Assembly: GCA_019187105.1 (NCBI GenBank)
Contig: JABAQM010000001.1
Span: 744,001 to 808,000 of the forward strand
Origin: Fimbriimonadaceae bacterium
GTDB lineage: Bacteria; Armatimonadota; Fimbriimonadia; Fimbriimonadales; Fimbriimonadaceae
Direction: 5' to 3'
DNA: 64,000 nt
Below the pieces are notes generated by a model that saw only the letters and a list, made by a program, of their open reading frames with translations, did no database searches and was not told the origin of the DNA. Position numbers and translations under genes: made by a program. Shown one piece after another: positions 31,721 to 40,302 of the stretch; positions within the stretch are counted from its first letter, which is position 1; every line of letters starts with the position of its first letter.

Positions 31721-32947
31721 CTACTCTCTCCGAAGGGCAACGATCGGATCCAGCTTCGCGGCGCTGATCGCCGGATAGAGGCCAAAAACCACCCCGATCA
31801 GGGCTGAGAAAATGGACGCGGCGATGGCGGCTTGGACCGGAAACGGCGTCGGCAAGCCCTCTGGTGAGGGCCACTTGACCGAAGCGGTTGCCAGGGTCAC
31901 GGCCAAGCCGAGCAGCCAGGCGATGCCCATCCCGATGAGGCCCCCGACCAGGCTCAGCGTGGCGGATTCCACCAGGAATTGCGTGAGCACGGACGCTTGC
32001 TTGGCCCCAACCGCCTTGCGGAGTCCGATCTCCTTGGTTCGCTCGGTGACGGAAACCAGCATGATGTTCATGATGCCGATGCCCCCGACGAGGAGGGAGA
32101 GGGCCGCGATGGCGGCGAGTACGATGCCGGCCACGCCGAAGACGCGGTTGATCACGCCCAGCAGCGACTCGCGCGAGTCGACGCGGTAAAGCACCCGGTT
32201 ACCCGATCGCTGCATAAGCGCCTGCCACACCGCATCCATCGCCTGGGTTACGGGAACGCCAGGTCTTGGACGGGTGGTGATCATGGAGACCGTCTCCCCG
32301 CCGATCCACTTATCTTGGGCTGTGGTGATGGGCAGGAGGACGTCGCGGGCGGTGGTCTGGCCCATGATGTCGAGCCGTTCGAGCACGCCCACGACCTGCA
32401 GCGTGATGCCGCTCATGGTGAGGTACTGGCCCAGCGCGTTGCCATCGAAAAGCTGATCACGGATCTCCTCTCCGACGAGGCAGACGTTGGCCCGCTGGTC
32501 CATGTCGGACTTTTCCAGGTAGCGCCCAGCCACGAGGTTAAGCCGGTTGAGTTTGGAAAAATGCTCGTTGCTGGCGAAGACGCGAATGCTCGAGACCTCG
32601 CGGTCCCCCCGGACGACCTTGGTCGCCGGCACCTGGACAATCGGCGCGGCCACGTCGAGGACGGAGACGTGGTCCATGAGGTAGGTCACGTCGTCGTTGG
32701 TAAGACCCTCGATGCCTCCCTGGGTCTGTCCCCGCTCACCCCGGCCGCGATCGTAAGCGATGATGATGGTATCGGACCCGAGCTTCTTGAACTCGTAAGT
32801 CATGAAGTACGTGAACCCGTTCGAGACCATCACAATGAGCGTCACACTCATCACGCCGATGATCACGCCGAGCATTGTCAGGAAGGCCCGCAGCTTGTGC
32901 AGCCGCAGCATGTCGAGCGCAATCCGAAAGCTCTGAAGGAGGTTCAC
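31721..32947 (-). CDS. ABC transporter permease, MacB/FtsX type
   Basis: 408 residues: one N-terminal helix (LTMLGVIIGVMSVTLIVMV), a large periplasmic MacB_PCD domain, then three C-terminal helices of the FtsX domain (GIVLAAIAALSLLVGGIGIMNIMLVSVTERTKEIGLRKAVGA is diagnostic, read in outline). Such permeases form tripartite efflux or mechanotransmission systems with an HlyD-type adaptor, present directly upstream, and a separate ATPase, absent here. GTG start follows the adaptor stop without a gap. Confidence 0.9.
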   Translation of the reverse strand: MNLLQSFRIALDMLRLHKLRAFLTMLGVIIGVMSVTLIVMVSNGFTYFMTYEFKKLGSDTIIIAYDRGRGERGQTQGGIEGLTNDDVTYLMDHVSVLDVAAPIVQVPATKVVRGDREVSSIRVFASNEHFSKLNRLNLVAGRYLEKSDMDQRANVCLVGEEIRDQLFDGNALGQYLTMSGITLQVVGVLERLDIMGQTTARDVLLPITTAQDKWIGGETVSMITTRPRPGVPVTQAMDAVWQALMQRSGNRVLYRVDSRESLLGVINRVFGVAGIVLAAIAALSLLVGGIGIMNIMLVSVTERTKEIGLRKAVGAKQASVLTQFLVESATLSLVGGLIGMGIAWLLGLAVTLATASVKWPSPEGLPTPFPVQAAIAASIFSALIGVVFGLYPAISAAKLDPIVALRRE

Positions 32948-34579
32948 CTAGTCAGGGCCGCCTTCCATCATTCCCTTCCGCGGAGGCCCTTTGTATGCCG
33001 GCCGCAACACCACCTGACCCTCCTTGACGCCGCCCGTGATCTCGACCTTGGCATTCGTAACCAGTCCCGTTTTGATCCGAACTTTCTGGGGCTTGCCAGG
33101 CTTGTTGCCGACCTTCGGCCCTTCAATCTCGACAAAGCGGCCCTCGTCGTCTTTGCCAACGTATTCCGCCGGCAGGGTCAGCACATTTTCGGCAGCCGCT
33201 ACCGCAAGCCGGACCTTTGCCGACATCCCGCTCCGGAGGCGTGGTTCTTGGGTACGGAGGCGGATCTCGACCTCATACTTCACGACTTGGTCGGAGGTAG
33301 CGGCTGCGGCCTGTGTTCCCGTCGCCTTGCTGGCTGGGGCGATGCTGTAGACGTAGCCATCGAGCTTGCGGTCGGGCAACGAATCCACTTCGACCGAAGC
33401 CTTCATGTTTCGGCTCAGCTTGACGACGTCGATCTCGTTGACGTCGAGCTTCACCATCATGCCCGTCTGATCCTCGATCCGCACGATGGTGGTTCCGGTG
33501 CTAAACCCTGACAGAGGGGAAACCAATTCACCGACCTGCATCGCCCGGACGGTCACCACGCCGTCGATAGGCGATCGTATCTCGGTCTCCCGCAGGAGGC
33601 GGCGGCTGTCATTCAGGACACTCCGAATCTGGTCGGCTGAGGCTTGACTCTGGTTGCGGCTCTTTTCCAGGGCGGCCACGTCTGCGAGCGCCGCTTCGCT
33701 CGTCCGGACATCGGCGACGGCCATCTGGTACTCCATCTGCTTCGTTCGATCCTGGAACGAGTTGGCCTTTGCTCGGTCGAGTTCCACCCGCGCCTGCTTC
33801 AAGCGCTGCTCTGCCTGTTGCCGTTCGATGAGCTGCTCCCGATCCAGGCGGTTAGCTCGATCCTGAGCCGTAGTCAGCCGCGCCCGCGCGAGGTCGCGCT
33901 GCAGCCGGGCTTCCTCGACGTCTCGCTGGGAGACAAAGCCTCGATTAAGAAGCTCCGAACGACGCGTCAGCTCTCGTTCCGAATTCTCGACGTTCGCGTT
34001 GGCCTCGGTGAGGTTGCTCTGGACCAGCGAGCGCTCGTTCGGATGCTCGGTCTGCATAAGCAGGTCGAGGTCCTTTTGGGAGGCATCGAGAGCAGCTTGC
34101 GCGGCGGAAATTGCCGTTTTCGTCAGGGTCGGCTGGACCCGGCGTTCCTCCTCGAGCTGCTGCAACCTGAGCCTGGCTCGTCGGAGCGCCTCGGCGGAGG
34201 TCTTTCGCCGCTGCTGGATTTCGATCGATGTCCGCTCCGTGGCACTCGTGGCGCCGCGGAGCTGCGCCTCATCCTGCTGAACCCGCAATTCGGTCTCCTG
34301 CGGGTCGATAATGGCGATCAGGTCCCCCTTTCTGACGACGTCTCCCTCATCCACCATAAGCCGCTCCAGTCGGCCACCGACTTTGCTTTTAACTTCGACA
34401 TTCCTAACGGCATCGATGATGCCGCTCTCGACAACCTCGTCCTTTACGGAACCCTTGCCGACCGTTGCCTTCAGTTCGGCCGCCTGCTTGGGCGCGCCGC
34501 CCATCCCTCGCATGGCTAGCCAGCCGAGCAGGAGCACGACGATCCCCAGCCCCACAATCCACTTCAGCGCTCGCTTCAT
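32948..34579 (-). CDS. HlyD/MacA-family periplasmic adaptor
   Basis: 543 residues. N-terminal membrane anchor (WIVGLGIVVLLLGWLAM), lipoyl/barrel-sandwich start (VEVKSKVGGRLERLMVDEGDVVRKGDLIAIID), a very long alpha-helical coiled hairpin (about 95-330, longer than in MacA), lipoyl second half (IRSPIDGVVTVRAMQVGELV) and beta-barrel domain. Partner of the MacB-type permease in the same operon. The long hairpin would suit contact with an outer-membrane channel. Confidence 0.9.
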   Translation of the reverse strand: MKRALKWIVGLGIVVLLLGWLAMRGMGGAPKQAAELKATVGKGSVKDEVVESGIIDAVRNVEVKSKVGGRLERLMVDEGDVVRKGDLIAIIDPQETELRVQQDEAQLRGATSATERTSIEIQQRRKTSAEALRRARLRLQQLEEERRVQPTLTKTAISAAQAALDASQKDLDLLMQTEHPNERSLVQSNLTEANANVENSERELTRRSELLNRGFVSQRDVEEARLQRDLARARLTTAQDRANRLDREQLIERQQAEQRLKQARVELDRAKANSFQDRTKQMEYQMAVADVRTSEAALADVAALEKSRNQSQASADQIRSVLNDSRRLLRETEIRSPIDGVVTVRAMQVGELVSPLSGFSTGTTIVRIEDQTGMMVKLDVNEIDVVKLSRNMKASVEVDSLPDRKLDGYVYSIAPASKATGTQAAAATSDQVVKYEVEIRLRTQEPRLRSGMSAKVRLAVAAAENVLTLPAEYVGKDDEGRFVEIEGPKVGNKPGKPQKVRIKTGLVTNAKVEITGGVKEGQVVLRPAYKGPPRKGMMEGGPD

Positions 34580-34732
34580 CCCTCGTTCGCCTTACGATAC
34601 CGGGACGGAACATCTGGGTCTAAAGTCCCGCCCGGGCGGAGGCCCTTGCCCTCCCGACTTTAAGTGGAACCCCCGGTTCCGCCGGGTATAATCCCACGGT
34701 TGCCGACCTGAATCGGCATTTTGAACCTAAGT
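34580..34732. promoter_or_regulatory. Divergent region with rpsD promoter
   Basis: TATAAT at 34687-34692 is the -10 box for rpsD, about 40 bases before its ATG. A palindrome GGAACC/GGTTCC (34666-34671/34675-34680) overlaps the -35 zone and could be an operator. Inverted TAAAGTC/GACTTTA copies lie further upstream. Confidence 0.55.
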
Positions 34733-35341
34733 ATGGCGACTTATCGAGGTAGAAAAACCGACATTTGCCGACGCGTCGGCTTCAACATCTGGGGCGAGGC
34801 GAAGTGCCCGAGCAGCAAGAGACCGTATCCGCTCGGCCAACACGGCCCGAACCTGAAGGACCGACGACAATCGGAGTACGGCGAGCAGCTTTTGGCCAAG
34901 CAGGTCATCCGCCGCTATTACGGCATGCTGGAGAAGCAGTTCCGCCGCACCTTTGAGAAGGCGCAGAGGATGCATGGCAACAGCGGCCTCAATTTCCTCA
35001 GGCTATTGGAACTGAGGCTCCAAACCGCGGTTTACCGTCTCGGCTATGCAAAGACGATCTTTCAGGCCCGCCAGATGGTGACCCATGGCCACATCATGGT
35101 GAATGGCCGCCTCGTCGACATTCCCAGCTACCAGCTGAAGGTCGGCGACCAGATTGAGGTTCGAGACGTCGATGCCGCAAAGGGTATCGCCCGACGCAAC
35201 CATTACGAAGGCGCCCCAGTGCCTGCCTACATGGAGCCGGATGTGCCCAACATGAGGGGCAAGATCATCGCGCTTCCGGAGCGAGAGGACTTTCCGAAGT
35301 TCTTCCAGGAGCAGCAGGTCGTCGAATTCTACGCACGCTAA
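34733..35341 (+). CDS. rpsD: 30S ribosomal protein S4
   Basis: Primary 16S-binding protein for 30S assembly. 202 residues from ATG 34733 (family start [15 protein letters not shown]). S4 RNA-binding domain near 95-160 ([38 protein letters not shown]). Two of the Cys positions of zinc-type S4 remain (C in DICRRVG, C in AKCPSS). The gene stands alone between a promoter and a strong terminator rather than in the rpsK-rpoA operon. Confidence 0.97.
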   Translation: MATYRGRKTDICRRVGFNIWGEAKCPSSKRPYPLGQHGPNLKDRRQSEYGEQLLAKQVIRRYYGMLEKQFRRTFEKAQRMHGNSGLNFLRLLELRLQTAVYRLGYAKTIFQARQMVTHGHIMVNGRLVDIPSYQLKVGDQIEVRDVDAAKGIARRNHYEGAPVPAYMEPDVPNMRGKIIALPEREDFPKFFQEQQVVEFYAR

Positions 35342-35357
35342 GTTTCTCATCCCACTT

Positions 35358-35393
35358 AAAGAGCCGGACCGCGACGGTCCGGCTCTTTTTCTT
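35358..35393 (+). terminator. Rho-independent terminator of rpsD
   Basis: AAAGAGCCGGACC pairs over 13 bp with GGTCCGGCTCTTT, 5-base loop, followed by a T-rich tract. The best intrinsic terminator in the window. Confidence 0.93.
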
Positions 35394-35404
35394 AACCCGG
35401 CACC

Positions 35405-37699
35405 TTAGTTGATGCCAGTTCCCGTTCCGATACCTTGCCCGCGCCGGCCCACGCCGAAGTTGGTGTTTACCGGAAGCGCTTTGAGACGGATGAAGAACGA
35501 GATTTCCCTTCCAGAGCGGAAGCCGACGGGCGCATCCTTGTAAGAAAGAATGGCCTCCGCACAGTGCAGGTCGTAGATCAGCAGGTACTGCTGGTTCTCG
35601 AACTTCTTGAGGAACCCGTTGTAATTGAACAGCACGTTGGCGGAAAGCTTGCCGATCTTCCAGCCTTGGACCAGCAGGTTGGCATTTGCCCACGTATGCC
35701 GGGAAGCATCGTAGCGTGCGCCCGCCGAAACGAACGTACTGCCCATCCACCACTGCAGGTCAAATCGGACGTTGCTCCAGAGCGATCGAAAGGAGTCATA
35801 GTTGGCCGACGTCCGGAATCTGAAGTCCTGGGTCGGTTCCCAGACGGATTCGAGATTGACGGTTTGCCAGCCGACTTGCTTCTGACGAACCTGAAGAACA
35901 TCGAATGACGTGTTGGCGGAGACGCGCACGGAACGAATCGGGCGATAGGAGAGCCCGGTATCGACGCGGTTCGTCTCGCCCGTGCGGTCCTGGGCCAGCG
36001 GGGTGAACCCGTAAGGCCGCAAATAGGAATAGCCCACGTTGAACGACGTGTCTTCACCGAGCCGATAACGAAACTCCGGACGAAAGTCCAGAAGGTACTG
36101 GGCGGTGTCGTCGTCATAAAGCCCCTGTCGAAAGCGGGCGCCGTAGGAGAAGGTCGCTCGGCTTCGACCCAGCGTCTTCTGGGGAATCCGCACTTCGAAC
36201 GTATGGCGAGTGACGGGATTTCTCGAGGCCGTATCGAGCCATTCTCCGCTCGTCCATTCGAGGCTGAAGTCCTGGGTTTGGGCAAAGCGGTTGCCCATGA
36301 GCCGCCTGGCATCGGTCGAAAAGGTGAAAAGTGGCGTGCGATCAACGGTTGGGAAGAAATTGGCGACTTCCCCGACGGGAATCGTCTTCGTGAATTCCAG
36401 GGCGGCCCGGCCAAAGTTGAAATCTCGACTGGCAATATGGTTGACAGAAACGACCTCTCGCTCGATATCGTTGCCGGTCCCACTTCGCGAAGCGCTTTTT
36501 GCCAGCTTCAGATCCGTCGCCCACGAGATACCGACCAATCGCCGCTTGTCATTGAGCCCATAGCTGTCGTTCACCGACCGAAAGTCGCCGCTCTGGCTGT
36601 AGCTTCGCGAAAACTGCAGCTGCGTCGTGTCTCCTCTGCTCTGGGGAATCGTCAAGGTGCTCGTCCCATTGCTCGAGATACTGGCGGGGGCCGTCAAGTA
36701 GTTGTTTTGTTGGAGGTTTCCCATAAAAACAAACCGCGATCGACCCAGCTTCATCTGGTGATGAAGGTTGCCGGTAACGGTGCGGGGCCCCTGCGGGAAC
36801 GCATATATTGAGGCTTTTCCTAGAAGCTTATCGGTTTCATAATAGTAGTCCCCACCGAGTGCGGGACCGAGCTTCTCGAAATAATCGAGCCTGTAAAACA
36901 GGGCGCTGTCGCCTGGCAACGGCATACCTAACCGATTCTTAATGTAATAGCCTTCGTCATCCGATCTCCCGACCTCAGGTGTGTACTTTTCGTTCAAGTC
37001 GTTCAGCGGGATGACTAGGAATGGCAGCCGAAGAATCGTCGTGTTAAGCACTTTTATTTGCGCATCATAGAGGATTGCCCGCTTACCTGGTTTGATATCC
37101 GCCGTCTTCGAAAGAATCTCATAGTGTGGACGCTCTTCGTCGCAGGACGTCGCCTGACATATCTCACAAATGAGTTGGTTTTCGTCACCGTAACCAGACA
37201 TCCCACTCACGAAGAGATCGTCTTGAAGCTGGCTGCGGCCGGTGCCGGGTCTTATCACCGCCGTGCTATCCACAAAGCGATATGTTCGGCGGTCGAAGTT
37301 GATCTGTATTGCCTCTCCGTAAATGGTCTCCTCTTCTCCGTCGATGATCGCGTTGCCCTCGAGAAAGAACACGTTATCTCTGAGATGACCTTGGGCTCGT
37401 TCCGATTTTACATCGTATCCGCGGTATGAAAAGTGAACGTCTCCTTCCAGGGTGATCTCGTCGCCGTTTCGTTTCACGAATCGCGCGGACTTGAGTTCAA
37501 ATCGCTGGAGGTTCGACGGCGGTTCCGGACGCGGCGGGCCCTCTTTCTTGGGTAAAGGCGGCTCGAAGGGAGACCGATTGGGCGGCGGTGGTTGAGATCG
37601 CCAGTACCCAAGCCCTCGTCGAATCGCCCCTGCAGCATCTTGGGCCATTACGGCTGTGCTGGCCAATATCAGAATCAGGACAGGGGCAAGTCGTTGCAA
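35405..37699 (-). CDS. lptD: LPS-assembly protein LptD-like (OstA) outer-membrane barrel
   Basis: 764 residues with a signal peptide (LAPVLILILASTAVMA). After a Pro-rich linker comes the OstA/LptA-like N-terminal domain (FELKSARFVKRNGDEITLEGDVHFSYRGYDV), a CEICQATSC cluster reminiscent of the disulfide region of LptD, and a ~480-residue beta-barrel with alternating pattern. Likely inserts LPS or a related glycolipid into the outer membrane. Likely start is TTG 37699, 7 bases after the LptF/G stop. Confidence 0.85.
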   Translation of the reverse strand: MQRLAPVLILILASTAVMAQDAAGAIRRGLGYWRSQPPPPNRSPFEPPLPKKEGPPRPEPPSNLQRFELKSARFVKRNGDEITLEGDVHFSYRGYDVKSERAQGHLRDNVFFLEGNAIIDGEEETIYGEAIQINFDRRTYRFVDSTAVIRPGTGRSQLQDDLFVSGMSGYGDENQLICEICQATSCDEERPHYEILSKTADIKPGKRAILYDAQIKVLNTTILRLPFLVIPLNDLNEKYTPEVGRSDDEGYYIKNRLGMPLPGDSALFYRLDYFEKLGPALGGDYYYETDKLLGKASIYAFPQGPRTVTGNLHHQMKLGRSRFVFMGNLQQNNYLTAPASISSNGTSTLTIPQSRGDTTQLQFSRSYSQSGDFRSVNDSYGLNDKRRLVGISWATDLKLAKSASRSGTGNDIEREVVSVNHIASRDFNFGRAALEFTKTIPVGEVANFFPTVDRTPLFTFSTDARRLMGNRFAQTQDFSLEWTSGEWLDTASRNPVTRHTFEVRIPQKTLGRSRATFSYGARFRQGLYDDDTAQYLLDFRPEFRYRLGEDTSFNVGYSYLRPYGFTPLAQDRTGETNRVDTGLSYRPIRSVRVSANTSFDVLQVRQKQVGWQTVNLESVWEPTQDFRFRTSANYDSFRSLWSNVRFDLQWWMGSTFVSAGARYDASRHTWANANLLVQGWKIGKLSANVLFNYNGFLKKFENQQYLLIYDLHCAEAILSYKDAPVGFRSGREISFFIRLKALPVNTNFGVGRRGQGIGTGTGIN

Positions 37700-37706
37700 G
37701 GAGGTT

Positions 37707-38783
37707 CTATTCAGCCCTCCTCAAGAAGGCCAGTCCTAGCACAAGGAACACGATATTAGGCAGCCAAGCCGACATCATCGGTGACATCCAACCATTGCGC
37801 CCAAAGATCTCCGTGGAAATGACATAGGCGTTGTAATAGAGCAGAACAAGAATGATGCTAAGCAGGACCCCCATAAACGCCCCACTGCGAGCAAAGCTGA
37901 CCGCCATAACTGGTCCGGTAAACGCAAAAACCAAACAAGCTGCTGGAACGCTGAAACGTGTATGGTAGTTAATTTCTGCTTTCTTCGTATCCCGTTTGAG
38001 CCGCCTGCCTTCCTGAATGTCTCTCTCTAATTGAGCAAGCGTTTTCTCCTCCGTCATCGTCGTCTGCGACATCATCGAATCGATGTCGATTCGCTCATTG
38101 ATGACAACGTTCTGGCGTGGCTTTACCACGGTGAGGTTCTCGCCCTTCATTCCCCGTACGATCGTGTCGTTCAAAGTCCAAACGCCATTTTCGTACAATC
38201 CGCGCTCGGCGGTGTAAACCCATACCTCGTTTGGGCGAGGTCTTTCGACAAGGAGTACCCCAGAAAGCTGCAAACTTCCTGCCCTCGATCGCGCTATGTG
38301 CTGGATTTGAACGAAATACTGCTTGAGGTTGAACGTGACGTTGGTTCTCAGGTCAGATCCGAGCGCGGTCGCACCGGTTTTCGCCATCAAACGATTGGCT
38401 TGCCGTTCCGTTCGCGGCATCACCCGTTCAACAATATAGAAGTTTAGGACAGAAACCAGCACGCCAAAGAATCCGATCGGCAGGACCACCCGAAGGATTG
38501 AGACGCCGGCGGCGCGCATGGCCGTCAGCTCGGTTTCGCGGGTCAGGCGCGACATCGCGAGCGAGGATGCGAGCGCCATTCCAACCGGAAGGGTCATGTT
38601 TAAGAAGAACGGCGTTTTGTAAAAAACGATTTGGACGATCGCCTGGACCGGCACGTCCTGCATCGGCAATTGCTTGAAGAGCGCGATCAGGATATTCGCC
38701 TGGAACATCAGCACCACGGCGAGCGTTCCGATCAGGAACGGGATGAGGAGTTCCTTTATGAGATAGCGGTCGAGGCGCTTTAT
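37707..38783 (-). CDS. LptF/LptG family permease (YjgP/YjgQ) with apparent ATA start
   Basis: 358 residues if translation begins at ATA 38783-38781, where the family sequence KRLDRYLIKELLIPF begins. GGGGAAG lies about 8 bases upstream, and ATA overlaps the TAA stop of the preceding gene as ATAA, mirroring the ATGA overlap one gene earlier. No ATG, GTG or TTG fits nearby; starting further up would add tens of unrelated residues inside the upstream gene. Six membrane helices with a periplasmic beta-jellyroll domain. Transmembrane part of the LPS extractor with LptB; one homologue only, so F or G is not assigned. Confidence 0.88.
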   Translation of the reverse strand: MKRLDRYLIKELLIPFLIGTLAVVLMFQANILIALFKQLPMQDVPVQAIVQIVFYKTPFFLNMTLPVGMALASSLAMSRLTRETELTAMRAAGVSILRVVLPIGFFGVLVSVLNFYIVERVMPRTERQANRLMAKTGATALGSDLRTNVTFNLKQYFVQIQHIARSRAGSLQLSGVLLVERPRPNEVWVYTAERGLYENGVWTLNDTIVRGMKGENLTVVKPRQNVVINERIDIDSMMSQTTMTEEKTLAQLERDIQEGRRLKRDTKKAEINYHTRFSVPAACLVFAFTGPVMAVSFARSGAFMGVLLSIILVLLYYNAYVISTEIFGRNGWMSPMMSAWLPNIVFLVLGLAFLRRAE

Positions 38784-39589
38784 GAGCTGGTCTTCCCCCG
38801 TCTGAATGCCAGGACTACGATACCGGCGACGAGCAGTACCTGACCGAGGATCATCAACATACTGACGTTCGGGGGGAACGCTCGGACGCTCCAAGGGATC
38901 CCAACGATTGCAGCCATCGCGCCAACCCATAGGGCGATGGCCCTGGCGGCGAACGAAACGTTCCAGAAGCGGCCCCCCAGCAACAGCAGGGCCAGTTCCG
39001 CACGGCACTCCTCACAATAAAGCTCGTGGCAGGGATTCGAGTGGCCGCAGCGCGGGCACACGATCGGGTCGAACAGGCCGGGGCGCGCAGGCATCTGCTT
39101 CCAGGCATTCACCATCCTCCGCTCTTCGATGTAAATCTGCGGCGAAATCGAGCTTAGCAGCCGGTCGCCGATGGCGACGGCCGGACCGACGTGGCCGTAC
39201 TGCCATAGCGTCGATGCGATCGGAAGAATGTAGCTTGGGTTGCCAGGCCGCAAAGCGAGGCCCTGATAGCAGTCGGCGACTCGCTCGATGTCAATTTGCT
39301 TTAGTGCGCGGCGATTAAGAAAGTGGCGGCTGAACGGTAGGAGGACCATCGTGCCAATCGTTGCGGCAAAGAAGAGGGGTGCCATTGCCGGGTCGGGAGG
39401 ATCGATTGTAAGCGCTCCCAACCCGAGAGCAACCCCGATGGCCAGCACGCCCACCCAAGCCTCGATTTCGCCCCCAACCATCGCGTGAACGATGGTGATG
39501 ACCCAAGCCACCACGAACATCCAGCCGACGCAGGCGAACACTCCTGCCAAGGGATGGGCGGCGACCTTTTGCACGAGGGTGGCGGTCAC
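38780..39589 (-). CDS. Membrane protein with cytoplasmic zinc ribbon
   Basis: 269 residues. Three to four N-terminal helices (about 14-105), a helical TPR-like segment (IERVADCYQGLALRPGNPSYILPIASTLWQYG), a four-Cys zinc ribbon CPRCGHSNPCHELYCEEC (about 176-193) and two C-terminal helices. Overlaps plsY by 4 bases (ATGA) and the LptF/G gene by 4. No family recognised; the context suggests a role in envelope lipid traffic. Confidence 0.75.
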   Translation of the reverse strand: MTATLVQKVAAHPLAGVFACVGWMFVVAWVITIVHAMVGGEIEAWVGVLAIGVALGLGALTIDPPDPAMAPLFFAATIGTMVLLPFSRHFLNRRALKQIDIERVADCYQGLALRPGNPSYILPIASTLWQYGHVGPAVAIGDRLLSSISPQIYIEERRMVNAWKQMPARPGLFDPIVCPRCGHSNPCHELYCEECRAELALLLLGGRFWNVSFAARAIALWVGAMAAIVGIPWSVRAFPPNVSMLMILGQVLLVAGIVVLAFRRGKTSS

Positions 39590-40302
39590 TTTCCGGCCTC
39601 GTGCTTTTCAGGCTCGGTGGATTCGGTTTCTTGAGCCTTCGCTTCGGTTTCCTCGTCAAGCGGCTGTCGATCTGGCTCCTCGGCCGCTGACTCGTCGGGT
39701 GGAGCATCATCTCGCGCCTTCTTGGCGCCAAACTTCGGCTCCGTGCCGTTTCGCAGCCGTTCGATGTTGGCCCGATGTCGATAAACGATGAACAGGGCGA
39801 GCGCAACATACAACACCTTGAGACCGACTTCGACATCCATGAGCAAGGCGCTTGTCGCCACCGCAAATCCGGCCACGATGCTGCTCAGGCTGACATACCG
39901 TGTCGGGATCATCACGATAAGGAACGCGCCGAGGGCCACCGCAGCTCGGACCGGATCGCCACCAAGCATCGCTCCCAAGCCGGTGCTGATGCCCTTGCCG
40001 CCTCTGAACTTCAGAAAGGGTGAAAACGAATGACCCAGCACGGCAAGAAGGCCGATGCTCACGGCAAGTAGATGGCTGTCGTACCATTCCCTTGCGAGCA
40101 TTGCGGGAACGAAGCCCTTGAGAATATCCAGCGCGAAGACCACGAGCGCCGCCTTAATCCCCAACGCCCGGCTGACATTGGTTGCGCCGATATTGCCGCT
40201 ACCAACCTTGGTGATGTCGATCCCGCGAGCTTTGGCAACCCAAAGACCAAACGGCAGGGAGCCAAGCAGATAAGAAACGACCGCCAGAACCGGCCAGCTC
40301 AC
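39586..40302 (-). CDS. plsY: Acyl-phosphate:glycerol-3-phosphate acyltransferase
   Basis: First acylation step of phospholipid synthesis. 238 residues; the PlsY motifs SYLLGSLPFG, GSGNIGATNVSRALG and FKGGKGISTGLGAM-like (KFRGGKGISTG) are present with five helices. A 50-residue acidic C-terminal tail (EPDRQPLDEETEAKAQETES) goes beyond the usual length of about 200. GTG start immediately follows the glnE stop. Confidence 0.93.
   Translation of the reverse strand: MSWPVLAVVSYLLGSLPFGLWVAKARGIDITKVGSGNIGATNVSRALGIKAALVVFALDILKGFVPAMLAREWYDSHLLAVSIGLLAVLGHSFSPFLKFRGGKGISTGLGAMLGGDPVRAAVALGAFLIVMIPTRYVSLSSIVAGFAVATSALLMDVEVGLKVLYVALALFIVYRHRANIERLRNGTEPKFGAKKARDDAPPDESAAEEPDRQPLDEETEAKAQETESTEPEKHEAGK

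Noticed and set aside
31979-33511. Long + strand frame (510 codons) opposite the MacB/HlyD genes
   Set aside because: It is the antisense shadow of two well-supported genes with His/Asp/Val-rich composition and no domain.
38784-39008. LptF/G start at 39008
   Set aside because: The added residues are the zinc-ribbon gene read in another frame and do not resemble an LptF/G N-terminus.
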